From Liolophura sinensis (taxonomy: Eukaryota > Mollusca > Polyplacophora > Chitonida > Chitonidae), in contig NC_088301.1 of NCBI RefSeq assembly GCF_032854445.1, positions 51,757,187-51,821,186 of the forward strand: a stretch of DNA of 64,000 bases, in the 5' to 3' direction. The notes beneath the pieces were generated by a model. That model saw nothing but the letters and a program-made list of their open reading frames with translations, made no database searches and was not told the DNA's origin. This document shows positions 25,601 to 36,100 of the stretch, piece by piece. A program made the position numbers and the translations under genes. Position 1 is the stretch's first letter, and the number at the start of each line of letters is the position of its first letter.

Positions 25601-26371
25601 GAGTGCCTGAGCTAAACCAGCAGCCTTTGGCAAGTTACTGACAGACTTTCTCACGTGTGGTGTACAGATATGAACACCATACCAGGGGGAAACAAGTGGT
25701 CTTGAATAAACAGTAGACAGCACCTTTACCCACCCCAATTCACTGTCCAAGGCTAGGGTTGAACCCACACCTCTTGGACTACTGATTGAAATCATCAATG
25801 AATAACAGCCCTACCAAAACATTACCCTACATACAAGTACATGTTTTTTGCAAAGCTACTCTTAACAGTTACCTTTGTCAAACTAAACAGTGCACTTTGA
25901 CAATGGCTAGGAGTAAAATAAGCCAGACTATGGAATTCAATCTGAATTTTTAGGACTGCTTTGCTGAAGTGTCAACAAGGAAGACATGATCAAGTGAGAG
26001 TTTCATTTATTTTTAATGAAATCCTATACTGTAGTAAGATAGGATGATGATGATCAAAGTTCACGTCACCCAAAATCTATCGAATTTTGGACATATGTCA
26101 CTTCAACTAACAACGGCAATTTACTTTTCTTAAAATGTTTTATCTACATAAAGTCTTGTTTGTAAGGTCCTCTATCCGAATCACATGCTTTGCTTCCGTG
26201 TTAATCGGGATTTGATATGCCATACATGGGTTATTAGGGTGCCAAATATCGCGAGTTGGCGATACTTACAACACATCTGTTTCCCAACAACACGAACAGC
26301 GCCTCATTCTCGTCATCGTTCAGAGACAAAGATTTTGAATTAGTTGGTCTTGAACGTTTCTGAGATGTCAT
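12868..26371 (-). CDS. WASL: WASP/N-WASP family actin-nucleation promoting factor (WASL-like)
   Basis: Cytoplasmic/membrane scaffold; the family couples Cdc42-GTP and PIP2 to Arp2/3-driven actin branching. Exons, minus order: 26270-26371, 22709-22849, 22274-22360, 16743-16833, 16331-16405, 15781-15856 (runs into the N gap), 15334-15378, 14434-14609, 13721-14182, 13307-13418, 12868-12929. Exons 1-4 encode the WH1/EVH1 domain (about residues 20-140; GVACFVKDNGKRSYYIRVFD, LLWEQELYNQF, YFHTF, AGLNFAHE). A lysine-rich stretch and LTKQDIGTPTDF begin the CRIB; WDPNKGFD and MNNLDPTMKTLF complete the GBD. Polyproline follows, then two WH2 motifs (LLSEIHQGKALKSV, LLSQIRQGTKLKT), GIVGAL, and an acidic tail ending EWDD. 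Two WH2 motifs point to N-WASP rather than WASP. Single extra bases break the frame in three exons between 14.08 and 15.36 kb, and the gap hides part of the gene. Otherwise splice sites and phases are intact. Confidence 0.92.
13721..14182 (-). CDS. WASL: WASL exon: polyproline region and both WH2 motifs, with a one-base frame break
   Basis: From the acceptor at 14183/14184 the phase-1 frame reads GTPRRTGPLPQVPP then PPPPPARSSGPPP, and reaches a stop soon after. The neighbouring frame continues PLPPARGPATPTRAMGTPP into the WH2 motifs and joins the next exon in phase. The switch falls at the six-G run 14085-14090 (plus strand); five Gs would keep one frame throughout. Confidence 0.85.
14434..14609 (-). 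CDS. WASL: WASL exon: autoinhibitory GBD helices and start of polyproline, frame break
   Basis: Starts MNNLDPTMKTLFQSVG and continues FIYDFVEQYGGLDAVKE, as in the N-WASP GBD. The frame then fails; the adjacent frame gives DIASRPAPPPPPSGG up to a good donor whose phase fits the next exon. One surplus base near 14474-14482 explains it. Confidence 0.85.
14704..14750. repeat. Short repeat fragment containing 'cagcctttggtaag'
   Basis: Resembles 25615-25660 ('cagcctttggcaagtta') and 23145-23185 ('aacctttggcaagttattg'), with a shared following 'tga(t/c)gaactt' type word. One of three such fragments here. Confidence 0.5.
14871..15095. repeat. Dispersed repeat with 'gtgagtgagtgcttggga' head
   Basis: Shares ordered blocks with 25325-25795: the head, 'cattatactgatac(g/a)agtcaacc', 'actatccccttc(a/c)tgctga', 'atgccaagcgag'. 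Ends with 'ctctaacaaactgtgctatt'. Located in a WASL intron between the GBD exons. Confidence 0.75.
15334..15378 (-). CDS. WASL: WASL exon: CRIB/GBD segment, two surplus bases
   Basis: Bounded by a clear acceptor and donor. As written it does not read WDPN; dropping one base from each of CCCC (15354-15357) and CCC (15360-15362) gives HVGHVGWDPNKGFD, with phases that fit both neighbours. The 45-nt exon then becomes 43 nt. Confidence 0.85.
15781..15856 (-). CDS. WASL: WASL exon: basic region and CRIB start, truncated by the gap
   Basis: Encodes a lysine-rich segment then KKLTKQDIGTPTDF, ending at a gtattg donor. The basic stretch corresponds to the PIP2-binding region next to the CRIB. The 5' end of the exon is lost in the N run. 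Confidence 0.85.
15857..16056. other. Assembly gap of exactly 200 N inside WASL
   Basis: A run of 200 N. The round number suggests a placeholder of unknown true length. It hides the start of the basic/CRIB exon and possibly a linker exon. Confidence 0.98.
16661..16699. repeat. Compound (AT)n(AC)n microsatellite in a WASL intron
   Basis: Twelve AT units (16661-16684) pass into AC units (to 16699), just before the exon at 16743. Confidence 0.9.
18649..18671. repeat. C14-A9 homopolymer junction
   Basis: Fourteen C followed by nine A. No other annotation. Confidence 0.85.
19441..19610. repeat. Unnamed dispersed repeat, copy A
   Basis: Shares with 21789-21950, in order: 'agtagaacgc', 'tctgtgac/tctgacac' then 'tgcagtg', 'gt-tttcatgaa/gttttatgag', 'ggtgacgtaataa/tgtgacataataa', 'gaaaagaaca/gaaagaaca', 'gagtt'. 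Directly abuts the SINE fragment at 19613. Confidence 0.6.
19613..19690 (-). mobile_element. SINE 3'-end fragment in a WASL intron
   Basis: The reverse complement contains 'gtgaaatattct', 'gagtacagcgtaatacacc' and an 'aatcaaataaataaat' tail. Truncated, with no tRNA-like head. Confidence 0.75.
20279..20286. promoter_or_regulatory. Palindromic CRE (TGACGTCA) in a WASL intron
   Basis: Full 8-bp consensus for CREB/ATF-type bZIP factors. Function is inferred from sequence only; a second copy at 9489-9496 lies in a repeat. Confidence 0.3.
20714..20773. repeat. 30-bp tandem duplication
   Basis: Two units, each starting 'gcttctaagatgaaagcagt', begin at 20714 and 20744 with one or two differences at the unit ends. 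Confidence 0.8.
21789..21950. repeat. Unnamed dispersed repeat, copy B
   Basis: Counterpart of 19441-19610 in the same orientation. The following sequence (21960-22115) resembles 9480-9610, so the family is longer than either shared segment. Confidence 0.6.
23124..23230. repeat. Repeat fragment containing 'cctttggcaagttattgatg'
   Basis: Resembles part of 25600-25690 ('gtggagtacctgggctta' against 'atggagtgcctgagctaa', then 'cctttggcaagtta'). Confidence 0.55.
25325..25795. repeat. Longest copy of the 'gtgagtgagtgcttggg' repeat
   Basis: About 470 bp in WASL intron 1. Ordered blocks: head; 'cagtcatatgacgacgaagg'; 'ctccttgttgcagggcgga'; 'gtgctgcttcactgacac'; 'tatactgatacaagtcaacc'; 'gctgaatgccaagcgagg'; 'cagcctttggcaagtta'; 'ggggaaacaagtggtctt'. 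Three other fragments here match sub-blocks. No long coding frame, so probably non-autonomous. Family name unknown to me. Confidence 0.7.
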
Positions 26372-27153
26372 GGCTGAATATTTTAAAACTTTCACTGCAA
26401 TCTTAAGATACCACGTACTACTTCTTCCTGGTGAAGACAGCTTTTGTCGTCACATCCGCCGAAGGACAACAGCTCCATGCAATTTTTTAATTTATTTTCC
26501 ATTTTAGCATAAACACTTGGTGTTTTGATGCAGGTGATGAAAGCTAAACAAGAGATCTCTGCAAATTTCTGAAGAATCTGTCATTTCTCGTAATAAATTT
26601 AATTATTCGACAGGCGCAGTGATTCGTGGAAAGGTCACCTGGGAGGTTATTTGCTTTTCAAACCTCTGCGACAGGCGACAGGTTCACGTAGGGCACACAG
26701 CGAGTTAAGCTGGGCCTAAGCCAAAATCTGATGTCTGTTGTTTTAGATACGCTCCGCCCATGAGAGAACGTCACCGGTAAGCTTATTTGCCCCTTTTTTA
26801 TCCCCTCGAAACGTCACAGACGACTGAGCTTGTAGACGGCCCACGAAGTCGCTCTAACAATATACATAACAGTGCTCGGAAATCTCAACTCGTGTCATTC
26901 AGCCGAGAAAGGCTGGTATGAGAAGGTGTGTGTGCACCCGATGGTTAAGGCAGCTGTGTATAACTGGATTGATGGACAAAGGCAGTTGTTCGTGGCAGTA
27001 GCCCAGCACTTTGTTGAGCGGATAACTTTGCATTGATAAGAAACAGGATGATTTTATAGAATACATGTGTACTGTAGCAGTGATAAAAAAGTTCATATCC
27101 AACACTTTGGAGTCATATACTCGCTGATGTGAGTCTTTGTTGTTATTTTCACT
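26372..27153. promoter_or_regulatory. Divergent promoter region between WASL (minus) and NUAK (plus)
   Basis: 782 bases separate the two start codons and must contain both 5' UTRs and promoters unless a 5' exon is spliced from elsewhere. An in-frame TGA at 27130-27132 bounds the NUAK start. The middle part (26600-26850) is more GC-rich than the flanks. No convincing TATA box. Confidence 0.55.
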
Positions 27154-30100
27154 ATGCCAGCCCGGGAGAACGTTTCTGGTCAAAGTGTGTGTATGATGGA
27201 GGCAAATGACAGCATGCGATTTACAAACAGCCAGCCCATCATTCACTACCACAGGCATAACTTGAAGAACCGTTTCGAACTCATCAAGACATTAGGAGAG
27301 GGGACATATGGCAAGGTTAAGCTTGCAGTTGAGGTGGCAACAGGAGAGAAGGTATGATTTTAATATTATAACATATATATGATTGTTTTAGGTCTTATGC
27401 TCAACTAAGATTTTAGGTGTGAAGAAAAATCTTCAGGTGTTTACTAGGACAAAGTAATTCATTATGAAGTAATTTGCATTATTCACATGGAGGTAATAAT
27501 AATTTCCATTGATATCATAATTTTATATATTGATGTATGTATTGCCATAATTGATACATAAACCCAATGTACCTGAAAATGTTTACCAGGTAAGTAAAAT
27601 ATGTGTAGCAGTCCATGTATTGATTTTCCTTAGTGTGTCATGTCATCTACAGTATATCTGTTAACTGCATATAACTATCACTTCAGTATGTTAGGAGCCT
27701 AGATATACTCAGTGTTATACATTGAAAATAAAATAAAGCAATTACAGTTCTCAGATTACCACCATTTAATATTAATTATCACCTTCATTAAATGAACAGA
27801 GAAAATCAAAAAGGACAATAAGTTTAATCAAAATAGTTGCGCTCCAAAATACCATATACTTAATTCAGTGTGAAGTACAGATCTTGTCATTCTCCTTTTA
27901 GTGTTATCATTGTGTGACTGATTAGCAGACTTGCACATTTTCGAATTGTTCCAGGTTATCTGATATTTTTTAAACAATATCAGATTGTCATAGATAAAGG
28001 AAACTCTGTTGCTTCCAAAATTAAGATAGATCGCAACTTTAAATTGTATTGAGTATTTTGTGTTTTTGTGCATTGGTTTATTAATAAAGTTTGAATGACA
28101 CCATTTAGCATAACAAGTATATGTGTAGGATATGTGTAGAACTAAGAAAAACAATCTGCTTGTGGCACATCATTGTGAATTTATCAGTGGAAATACTTTG
28201 TTGCATTTGTAAGATACTAGTCCAATCAGTGTTAGTAAGGTGCTGTATTTAACAACATCACCCACATAAATCTGGGCTGAATCACTTCACTGAATGCTGA
28301 AATGCTTTTCTGTCAGCCTCCCTTTAATTTAATATGAGCGTTCATTGGATCATATCTTACTTCAGAGATGAGTAGGCTGAATTTGTTCAGTCTGCAATGG
28401 AAAAACGATTAACTTAATTTTTGTTTGTATGTGTACAAATTCACTATCCTCTGCCCCCTCCCACTACCCACACACACCACCAACTGATTTAACCCAAGTT
28501 TGATGTTTAAAGAGGAATTGCATACATGTAGGAAAGCAAGTAGAACTGTTATTAATTATACATCTATGACTTCTCAATAATAGTCAAGGAGAAAGGTTAT
28601 CCTGTGTTGCAGATTTGAGACACTCGCTCCACATAAAGTGTATGTGTATACATCCATCTTGTGATATGAGAACATCTAGGAAATGTGAAGAGCAGCATAT
28701 TGTCTGTCTTGAGTTGTCACTTGATCATCTGAAAACCAGCACAGAGCTACAAATAATATTAAAGACTAAGCAGTTAATTAAGATGTGACAATTGCACTAG
28801 AAGATGTAAATGCATGTGGTGGTCATGTTAATCTTAGATTTAGACACAGAACCACAGGTGTAAGCTGTTGAGCTCCAGCTTCATCTTCAGCTAACAGTTC
28901 CTTTCTTTGTAGCTGTTCCAAGAAAGTTGGCCTGCTTGTTACCTGCATACACAGATCCTGTGCATCATATACTATGCACAGTGCACACAAGGTAGCTACT
29001 TGTATTCAATGACTGAATGAAATTCAGTGAGCGGGTATATCGTTTTTTTCAAGAGCACGCATTTCTTTATGATCTGCTGAATAAAACTTATAATTCAATG
29101 AGACAGAATGAAACCAGTTTCAGACATTGAATGTTGGGATATATATTTTATAGCATATAATGTTGTGTAAGGATTTATTGTGTTTGATGTCACGCCAACT
29201 GGCGTAACTATAGCGATTGTAAAGCTGCCAAGCTGGCCTTGGTATATATCATTCATGGTGGGGCACTCTGAAAGATGTCCTGTTCATTACACTAAGTCTT
29301 GAATTTTAGAATGGTTGGCTCCAGACACAGACCATTTAAATCATACGACAAAGGAAGATATGCAACAATGGTACCAAGAATTCTGTACGACCTGGGTCAG
29401 ACAGTTCTTGTCACATTGCACAGTATAGATGTTAGCCCACAAGAGAATAACCCTAAAGTGATGAATGCTTCTTTGTATTGTAGAAGAAAGTCTACCCTGT
29501 GTGGCTAGGGAAGACAACATACATATAAAGCTTGTATGTATTCAGTTCTTTCTCTGGATTGAAACTATATATATATAAACTATATATATAAACTATAGAA
29601 AAAAACATGACAAACTCAACTTGTTGATTTAGCTTACTAGTTTCACCGTATCTTCAAAGCTTTTTTAGTTCAACATATTTTGCAACAGCTACATGTATAT
29701 ATACATGCAGGTAGATTAAGCCATGGTGATCAGTCCTGGTTCCAAATTACATGTAATAAAGTTTGAATTTGCCCAGGGGATTATCCATTCGGAGAGATTA
29801 TCTCCCGATGTCTTCTCTGTTAAGTTCAGATTTAAATATATGAATGAAGCACTGTTCTGTGATTCCTCTGGTTTTTGCTTTATTCGCCGATAATTTAAAG
29901 AAGGGCATTATGTGGAATTGGACCCACTGCATAGGTTACCGGATATATTTGGTTACATGTAAAATCTGTACACTTGGTGTGTTAATTTGTTGCCCATGTA
30001 CTCTACATCGATTCCTTAAGGTATCACCGGTTTTGCTCATGTAGAATCTGTTACAATTAGAGCAGATTAAGACATACAGTAGATTTGGGAATTACAGTTC

Positions 30101-33100
30101 ATATTAGTGTTAATACAGAAGTTAAAATTGGTAAAATGAAACAAAAAATGACTGCTTGTTATTAAATGTTCACAGCATTTGCATCATGGGTCACCACATT
30201 CAGAAGTTGTATAACTGGTTTTTACTAAGTTGGTTATAGCCTTTGTTATATATATATAACCTCAAAGTTTAGGGGGGGAGTTATATGAAAACTATGTATT
30301 AGAATGCATCATTTTTTAGCTGTTGGAAAAAGTTGATAATATGTAAAATTTTCACTCTTTTTCTTGTCTTCATTATTTCCCTAAAGTACACATGAAAATT
30401 GTATCATAATATTTAGTAGGTGTCAAGATACTAAGTTATTAATATTAGTTCTTAAAAAGTAAAATCTAATTGGAACCACTTGGTTCATAATGAACAAGTG
30501 AAACTTTCTAAACATCTGCTATTGGATGTGAATATGTGTGAGTTTCTATATGTTTTCAAGTAACTACACTGGCAGTTTCCATAGTTCTTCCTGATATTTC
30601 TGGCAACTGTTTCTGCCATCCTGCATGCATTGATTGTAGGGCATACCTGCTGCATACACCAGAGTAGACAAAGGATGGGTAAAAATGTCATTTGGCAGTA
30701 TATAAATACATGTTACTGTCTTGTTGTCAGTGTATATTGATTGTTGTATAGTGTGTCATCATGCACAGTGTGTCTGTTTCAACTGACCACATGTTTGACC
30801 TAACAGCTTTACTACATGTGACAAGGTCATGGAGTGCAATCTACTTAAAAGGGCTTGTGGGAACTTGTAGCTATATAGCTATATAGTTTAGCTATATAGG
30901 GTAATAATGGCAAATATAATAAATTATGAATTAAGTATGTTAACAATTTTTAGAGTGGTGATGCCTGGATTCATTCTTTGATCTTTGATTGTATGTATAG
31001 TATACAACACGAAAGATGTAGTCATTCAGGCTGTGTATGATATTTTTGTTTTAATTGTGATTCAATCAAATCTGTTTGTGAATAAGCTTATAAGCCTTTT
31101 TCATTCATTATGAACATTTTATAAATCCTGTTTTTATAGTCTTTACTGCATTGACTCAGCCCTGCTCTGAGATTATCCAATATTAATTCTGTCTTACCTC
31201 TAGAATATGAGTGAAGATATTCCAAATGGCAGAGATGTGGTCATCATGTGAGGCCATCCTAAAAAAATCTTTGTTGGATGCAGCCCAACCCTGTCAGAAA
31301 AAATAGGGTTGGTTGGTGGGTGATAGTTTTATATAATTCTTTTATTCTGACCTATAAAAAAGACAGAATTAACTTGTATGAAAATTTAAATATGAACTTT
31401 AGTGGGTTTTCTGTATCCTCATCAATAAATCTGACTTGTATTCAAGAGTGTATGCAATTTAAACTCTTGAGACAAGTGTTGTAGAGTACTGTATGAATGG
31501 AGACAAACTGCATTACCCTTGTAGATCATTCCAGCATAACTGAGTTTTGTAAACTTTTGTCATGGCAAAGTACAGCTGATTGTCATCAAATTAATGCTGT
31601 ATTTACATGATGTACTTAGTGTATGTGGCAGATTAGTGTACAGCTTGAAATCCAGTTTGCCAGTGGCTTAGCCATCCTTTGTGTCTGGTCCTAGCAGTGC
31701 CTTGTAAATCTGTGTCCAGGTAGAATGAGACTTCCCTCCCCTTCCAACCCTTTTCCCTCTCTTTGAGGTTTTGTGTTTGATAAAAAAGTGATGTGGGGGT
31801 CAAAGACTTCATTATGAGATCAAGTTGGAGATTAGCTGGGTCAAGTTGGGGCACTGCTAAGTGAGGTTTGCTCTGAAGACTGGCACACAGGGTGACTGTA
31901 ATGAGCTTACAGTGTTTTCCAGTGCACCTGTCGGTGTTCTGATACATGCACAGGTGATCAAGAATCTTGACAATTTACCATGGTCTGGGCACAGGTTTGT
32001 GTGCACACAATGAACCCGCGTTCTCTAGCCAGTCACCTGCCAGCAAAATACCCCTATATTGACCATCATCTTAGTTCTGCTCATTTAGAAAGCCACATGA
32101 AATCCTCGATCTTGATTGTGAAGCATTGGAAAGTTATGTTGACCGGCCCCCAGCCATTTGCTGTAGGCAACTTGCTTGTATGTTGAGAATTTGAAAGCTG
32201 ATGTACAAAGCCAAGATCTGTTTAGATAATGAACTTCACCTTGAAAAGAAATCAACTTGTGACTCCAAACTGCTCTTCAAGTCCCTTCTGATGTTCAGTT
32301 ATGTTACCGTTCATGTGTTTACACCAGGATTCAAAAATTATTCAGTTCTGCTGATAATGGTGGCGAACTCCAAATAGTTTTAATTAGTGTTAGATAAAAA
32401 AAATTTTAAAAAATAGCTGGAAGTAGACAAAAGAATTTTTTTAAAAAAGTGAAACTCTTGGCTGATTGATGTGTGAGGAAGGTTAATAACATATACCTGT
32501 TTGTGAGAGAACTGTTTTAAAGTCTTCATTTGAAGTTGAGAGTTGTGAAGGCTGCACTGAGCATGCAGAACAGTTGGGCAAGCCCTGGCCCCAGATCCTA
32601 AAAATAATTCCAGGTGTATGATGTAACCGCCTTTCTCAGTCTTTCCTATCTAAGACCTTGTTCCTCTTGCAGCTCACAGTAATCCTCAATATTTATCGAA
32701 TGTGCCTGTCGTCTGGTTTTCAGGGGGCGAGGCCTAACACATTGTAACAGGTAGCAAGGATCATTAGGCGAAGCTGCTCCAAACCCACAACACGAACCAT
32801 TGATTTGTTCTTTAGACATTCAGACCTTCATACATTCATACATGTGAAACAACACAATATAAAAGCTCCATTTTAGCCATTGTCGATACTTTGTTTGCTA
32901 ATGTGAGAGCACTTTGCTTTACAACAATGTAGGCAGACCATAATGTGTATACAGAAATACTATGTTGTAGTAAATTGTACATAAAGGTATTTATACATAA
33001 CACAATAGTGATATTTCATTGGAATGTTTCCAGATTAAGGTGGCAGTAATTATGATTGTGTTTACATGATTTAACTTATTGATAATATGTCTCAGTTAAA

Positions 33101-36100
33101 CATAACTCCCAGCAGGTCTATGTTTCTGTTTAGTTGATATTCAATAATGCCACAAAACATTGTGAACTAGACAACACATGGTATTGTATTAACTCTGCAA
33201 AGTTTGCTGTTACAAAATACATGTAGTCTGATGACCATGACTGCTCATTGCCTACATTGTCCTAATTTCCTCTGCATACAACAAAGTGTGGTTATTGGGT
33301 GTTAATGCGCCTGGTTTGTATATTTAATGTGACACATTCTTATAAATGTATCCTTATATTGTCTGATGACAAGTATATTTAACTGGCGTGATCACTCATC
33401 AGCACAATGACTCTTATTGTGCTGTAGAGGTTTATGCAGACCTTTAAAGTGTAGATTGTGAGCAATTCTTGAGCCATTTCCTGGTGGTGTTATTTTTTTT
33501 TTTGTTTTAGAGCGACAGATTGAGAGGTCCCCTAAGGTTGAAGGTGGGGGGGGGTGGGGGGGGGGGAAGTGGTAGGTTTTTAATTGTGACCTGATGGCCA
33601 TTGTTCCCTATCCCTACAGGGTTTTCACCTGATGACACACACGGATGATCTTGTCGGGTCATTCTCACTCAAACCCGATTAGCAATGTGGACCGCCATAA
33701 TTAAAAGACTCATGCAGAATTGTCCTCATTAGTGATGTTAAAAAATCAGAGGACCATATAGGTGCATTATGAACGTGGAAGTTGATAACCGCCACCCCCT
33801 CCCCCTCCCCCTCCCCCCTTAATTGACAAAGATAGGACTTCTAATTAGCAATATCAACTGTATAACCATAATGAATTATTAATAAGAATAAAGTTTTAAA
33901 AATATGAAAGGTATTGGTCTTAAATAAATAAATGTGTTGCGAACACTGTACAAAGACACAAGTCCATGGTTATTTGTTTAAATTTGCTACATTTGGCTAT
34001 AGCTTTTTTGTGACTTGCTTGTAAATGTAACCTATATATAAACACCTGGTAAGCCTTGAAAAATTGTTTTTCTTTACATATGGCTAACATTGTTCACAGT
34101 TCACTAATATGTGTCATGATATGTTTCACCTCATGAGGTGCTGTGAACTCACGAGTGAGCAAACGTTTAAAATGCTCTCATTTTATCAGGTGATCAAACC
34201 AATTCCTTAGGGCATTCACCTATGCCTGTCCTGAAAGGTGTGCAAAAAGTGTTGAAGATGGGGTCCTCTAGCTCCAGATCTAGCAAAGAAAAATCAAGAC
34301 TTACGGAGTTATTACTTGTTGTAAATCTATATTGGCCATTTTAATGTATATGTATGTCAGACATATTCTTTCAACAAAAAACCTGCATTCACTTTGAGTT
34401 CATATGAAGGTACATGAACCCCACTTAGGATTTATCTTCTTTGTCATCCCTGCTACCTCTAAATGCTTAGTTGTGCTGCTAGTTTAAATGGCTAAAAACT
34501 CAAATAGTAGAGTAAATCAAAAATAGTTCTGCCACTTTTTTTTCTGTGAAGGACTGGAGTCTGGATCTTGTAAGCATTCATCATCTATTAATACACCCAT
34601 AACTTATTATAGGGAATTAATGTGTTCAGATGTATGGCTTTAGTGCTGCTGGGTGGAGTAGTGTATGTCAGCTGGGATTTTGCAAAGAAGTAATGTTGTT
34701 AAAAGCAAATTGCATTTTTTAGTACTAGATCAATATATGTTAATATTTATACTGCCTGGAGACTCCATACTTATTTTATCCTCTTTTTGTTTTCCCCTCT
34801 TTGTCTAGATCTACTTGGCCCTGGTTTTACTGCTGGGGAAGTTGATACCCCTCGATGAGCTTAAAAATGCCTTAAATATTTGTGGGGGAAGGGAAAAAAT
34901 TGTGATACTGGTCCACTACTCATGAAATGTTTTATAATTGCTGAAGGGCAGATGTTTATGGTCCTAATTATAGGGGAGTAAAGGTGGCAGGGGGTGTGTG
35001 TGTGGATTTTTTGTGTGAAGGAATGATTATCAGGTGGTCAGCAGGATTGATGACATGTTATAGCCTGGACACATCAAGCAAACAGATGAACACCAGGCAT
35101 TCCTTAGTGACTGGTGGTTACACCCACAACTTGTTGGCAGTTTATTTTTGTCATTATTTGGCCTAGACATATACTCAAAGTTTTCAGTAGGTCACATTTG
35201 TGTCTCTAAATGTGGATCCCCTTTTTCCTCTTTATTTTTAGCATCATCAGAAAGCCTAACATCATGAAACACTGTGAATGGTTTCTGACCAAGCCATAAT
35301 GTTATGATGTCCTGTAGTGGGGGCTGGACAACCCCTTTGTAATAGGAAGTAGAGTATATATTTATACTCTAAAGGGCTGTGTCATGGTCTGGTGCCAGTA
35401 TTTAAACAGCTAGGCCACAACACATGGACATTCCTATCTGATGATGGCAGTAACTGTTCTGACACCTGTTCTTTTCATTAGTCAGCTTGAAACCAGGAAA
35501 TTCCCTCCTGTGTCACTGGAATATATTAGATTTTAGTTTGTTGTTCCAGGGCTGAGTGGGAGCAGCCCTACACACATTCTGTGAACCTGTTAGAACCCAG
35601 ATAAACAAAAAGGGATAAAAATTTTAAGAATTACACCAACAGGTGCAGACCAGTCCTGAATTATACCATAATTAAGAGTGTAGACTTTTGTTTTACACAG
35701 ATTTAATGGCAAATTGTTTTGGTGAGAAAAGTATTACATTTATGTTTCAGACTGTATTCACTTAACATTTTGATTTATGGTGATCTGTTGAAGTTGAAAG
35801 CTTTAATTGTGTATTGTTGCAGAAAGGAAGTTCTAATTTCTGTAGAATAAATTGTTTAGGCCATTTTTCAAGTATATTACAAGTATTGCTAATCACCTAC
35901 ATTTAAAATAATCCATTTATGGACATAGAAAAAAATATGTCTGTAGGCTGTAGGCTACTGGTTTTTTTTTCACTTTTTTTTTTTCTTAGCAAGGATGTTA
36001 ATAATCAGCTGTCGAACTTGCGACATAAAGAATATTGGAGGGGTATTGATGTTTATGTAGCATGCGTATAGTTGCATATATATGCATTCATGAATACATA

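Larger units (their letters stand above)
22850..26269 (-). other. WASL: WASL intron 1 (3.4 kb)
   Basis: Holds repeat fragments at 23124-23230 and 25325-25795. Nothing gene-like was otherwise seen. Confidence 0.7.

Noticed and set aside
25370-25798. 142-codon minus-strand frame in WASL intron 1
   Set aside because: Coincides with the dispersed repeat at 25325-25795 and reads through its antisense; not a gene.
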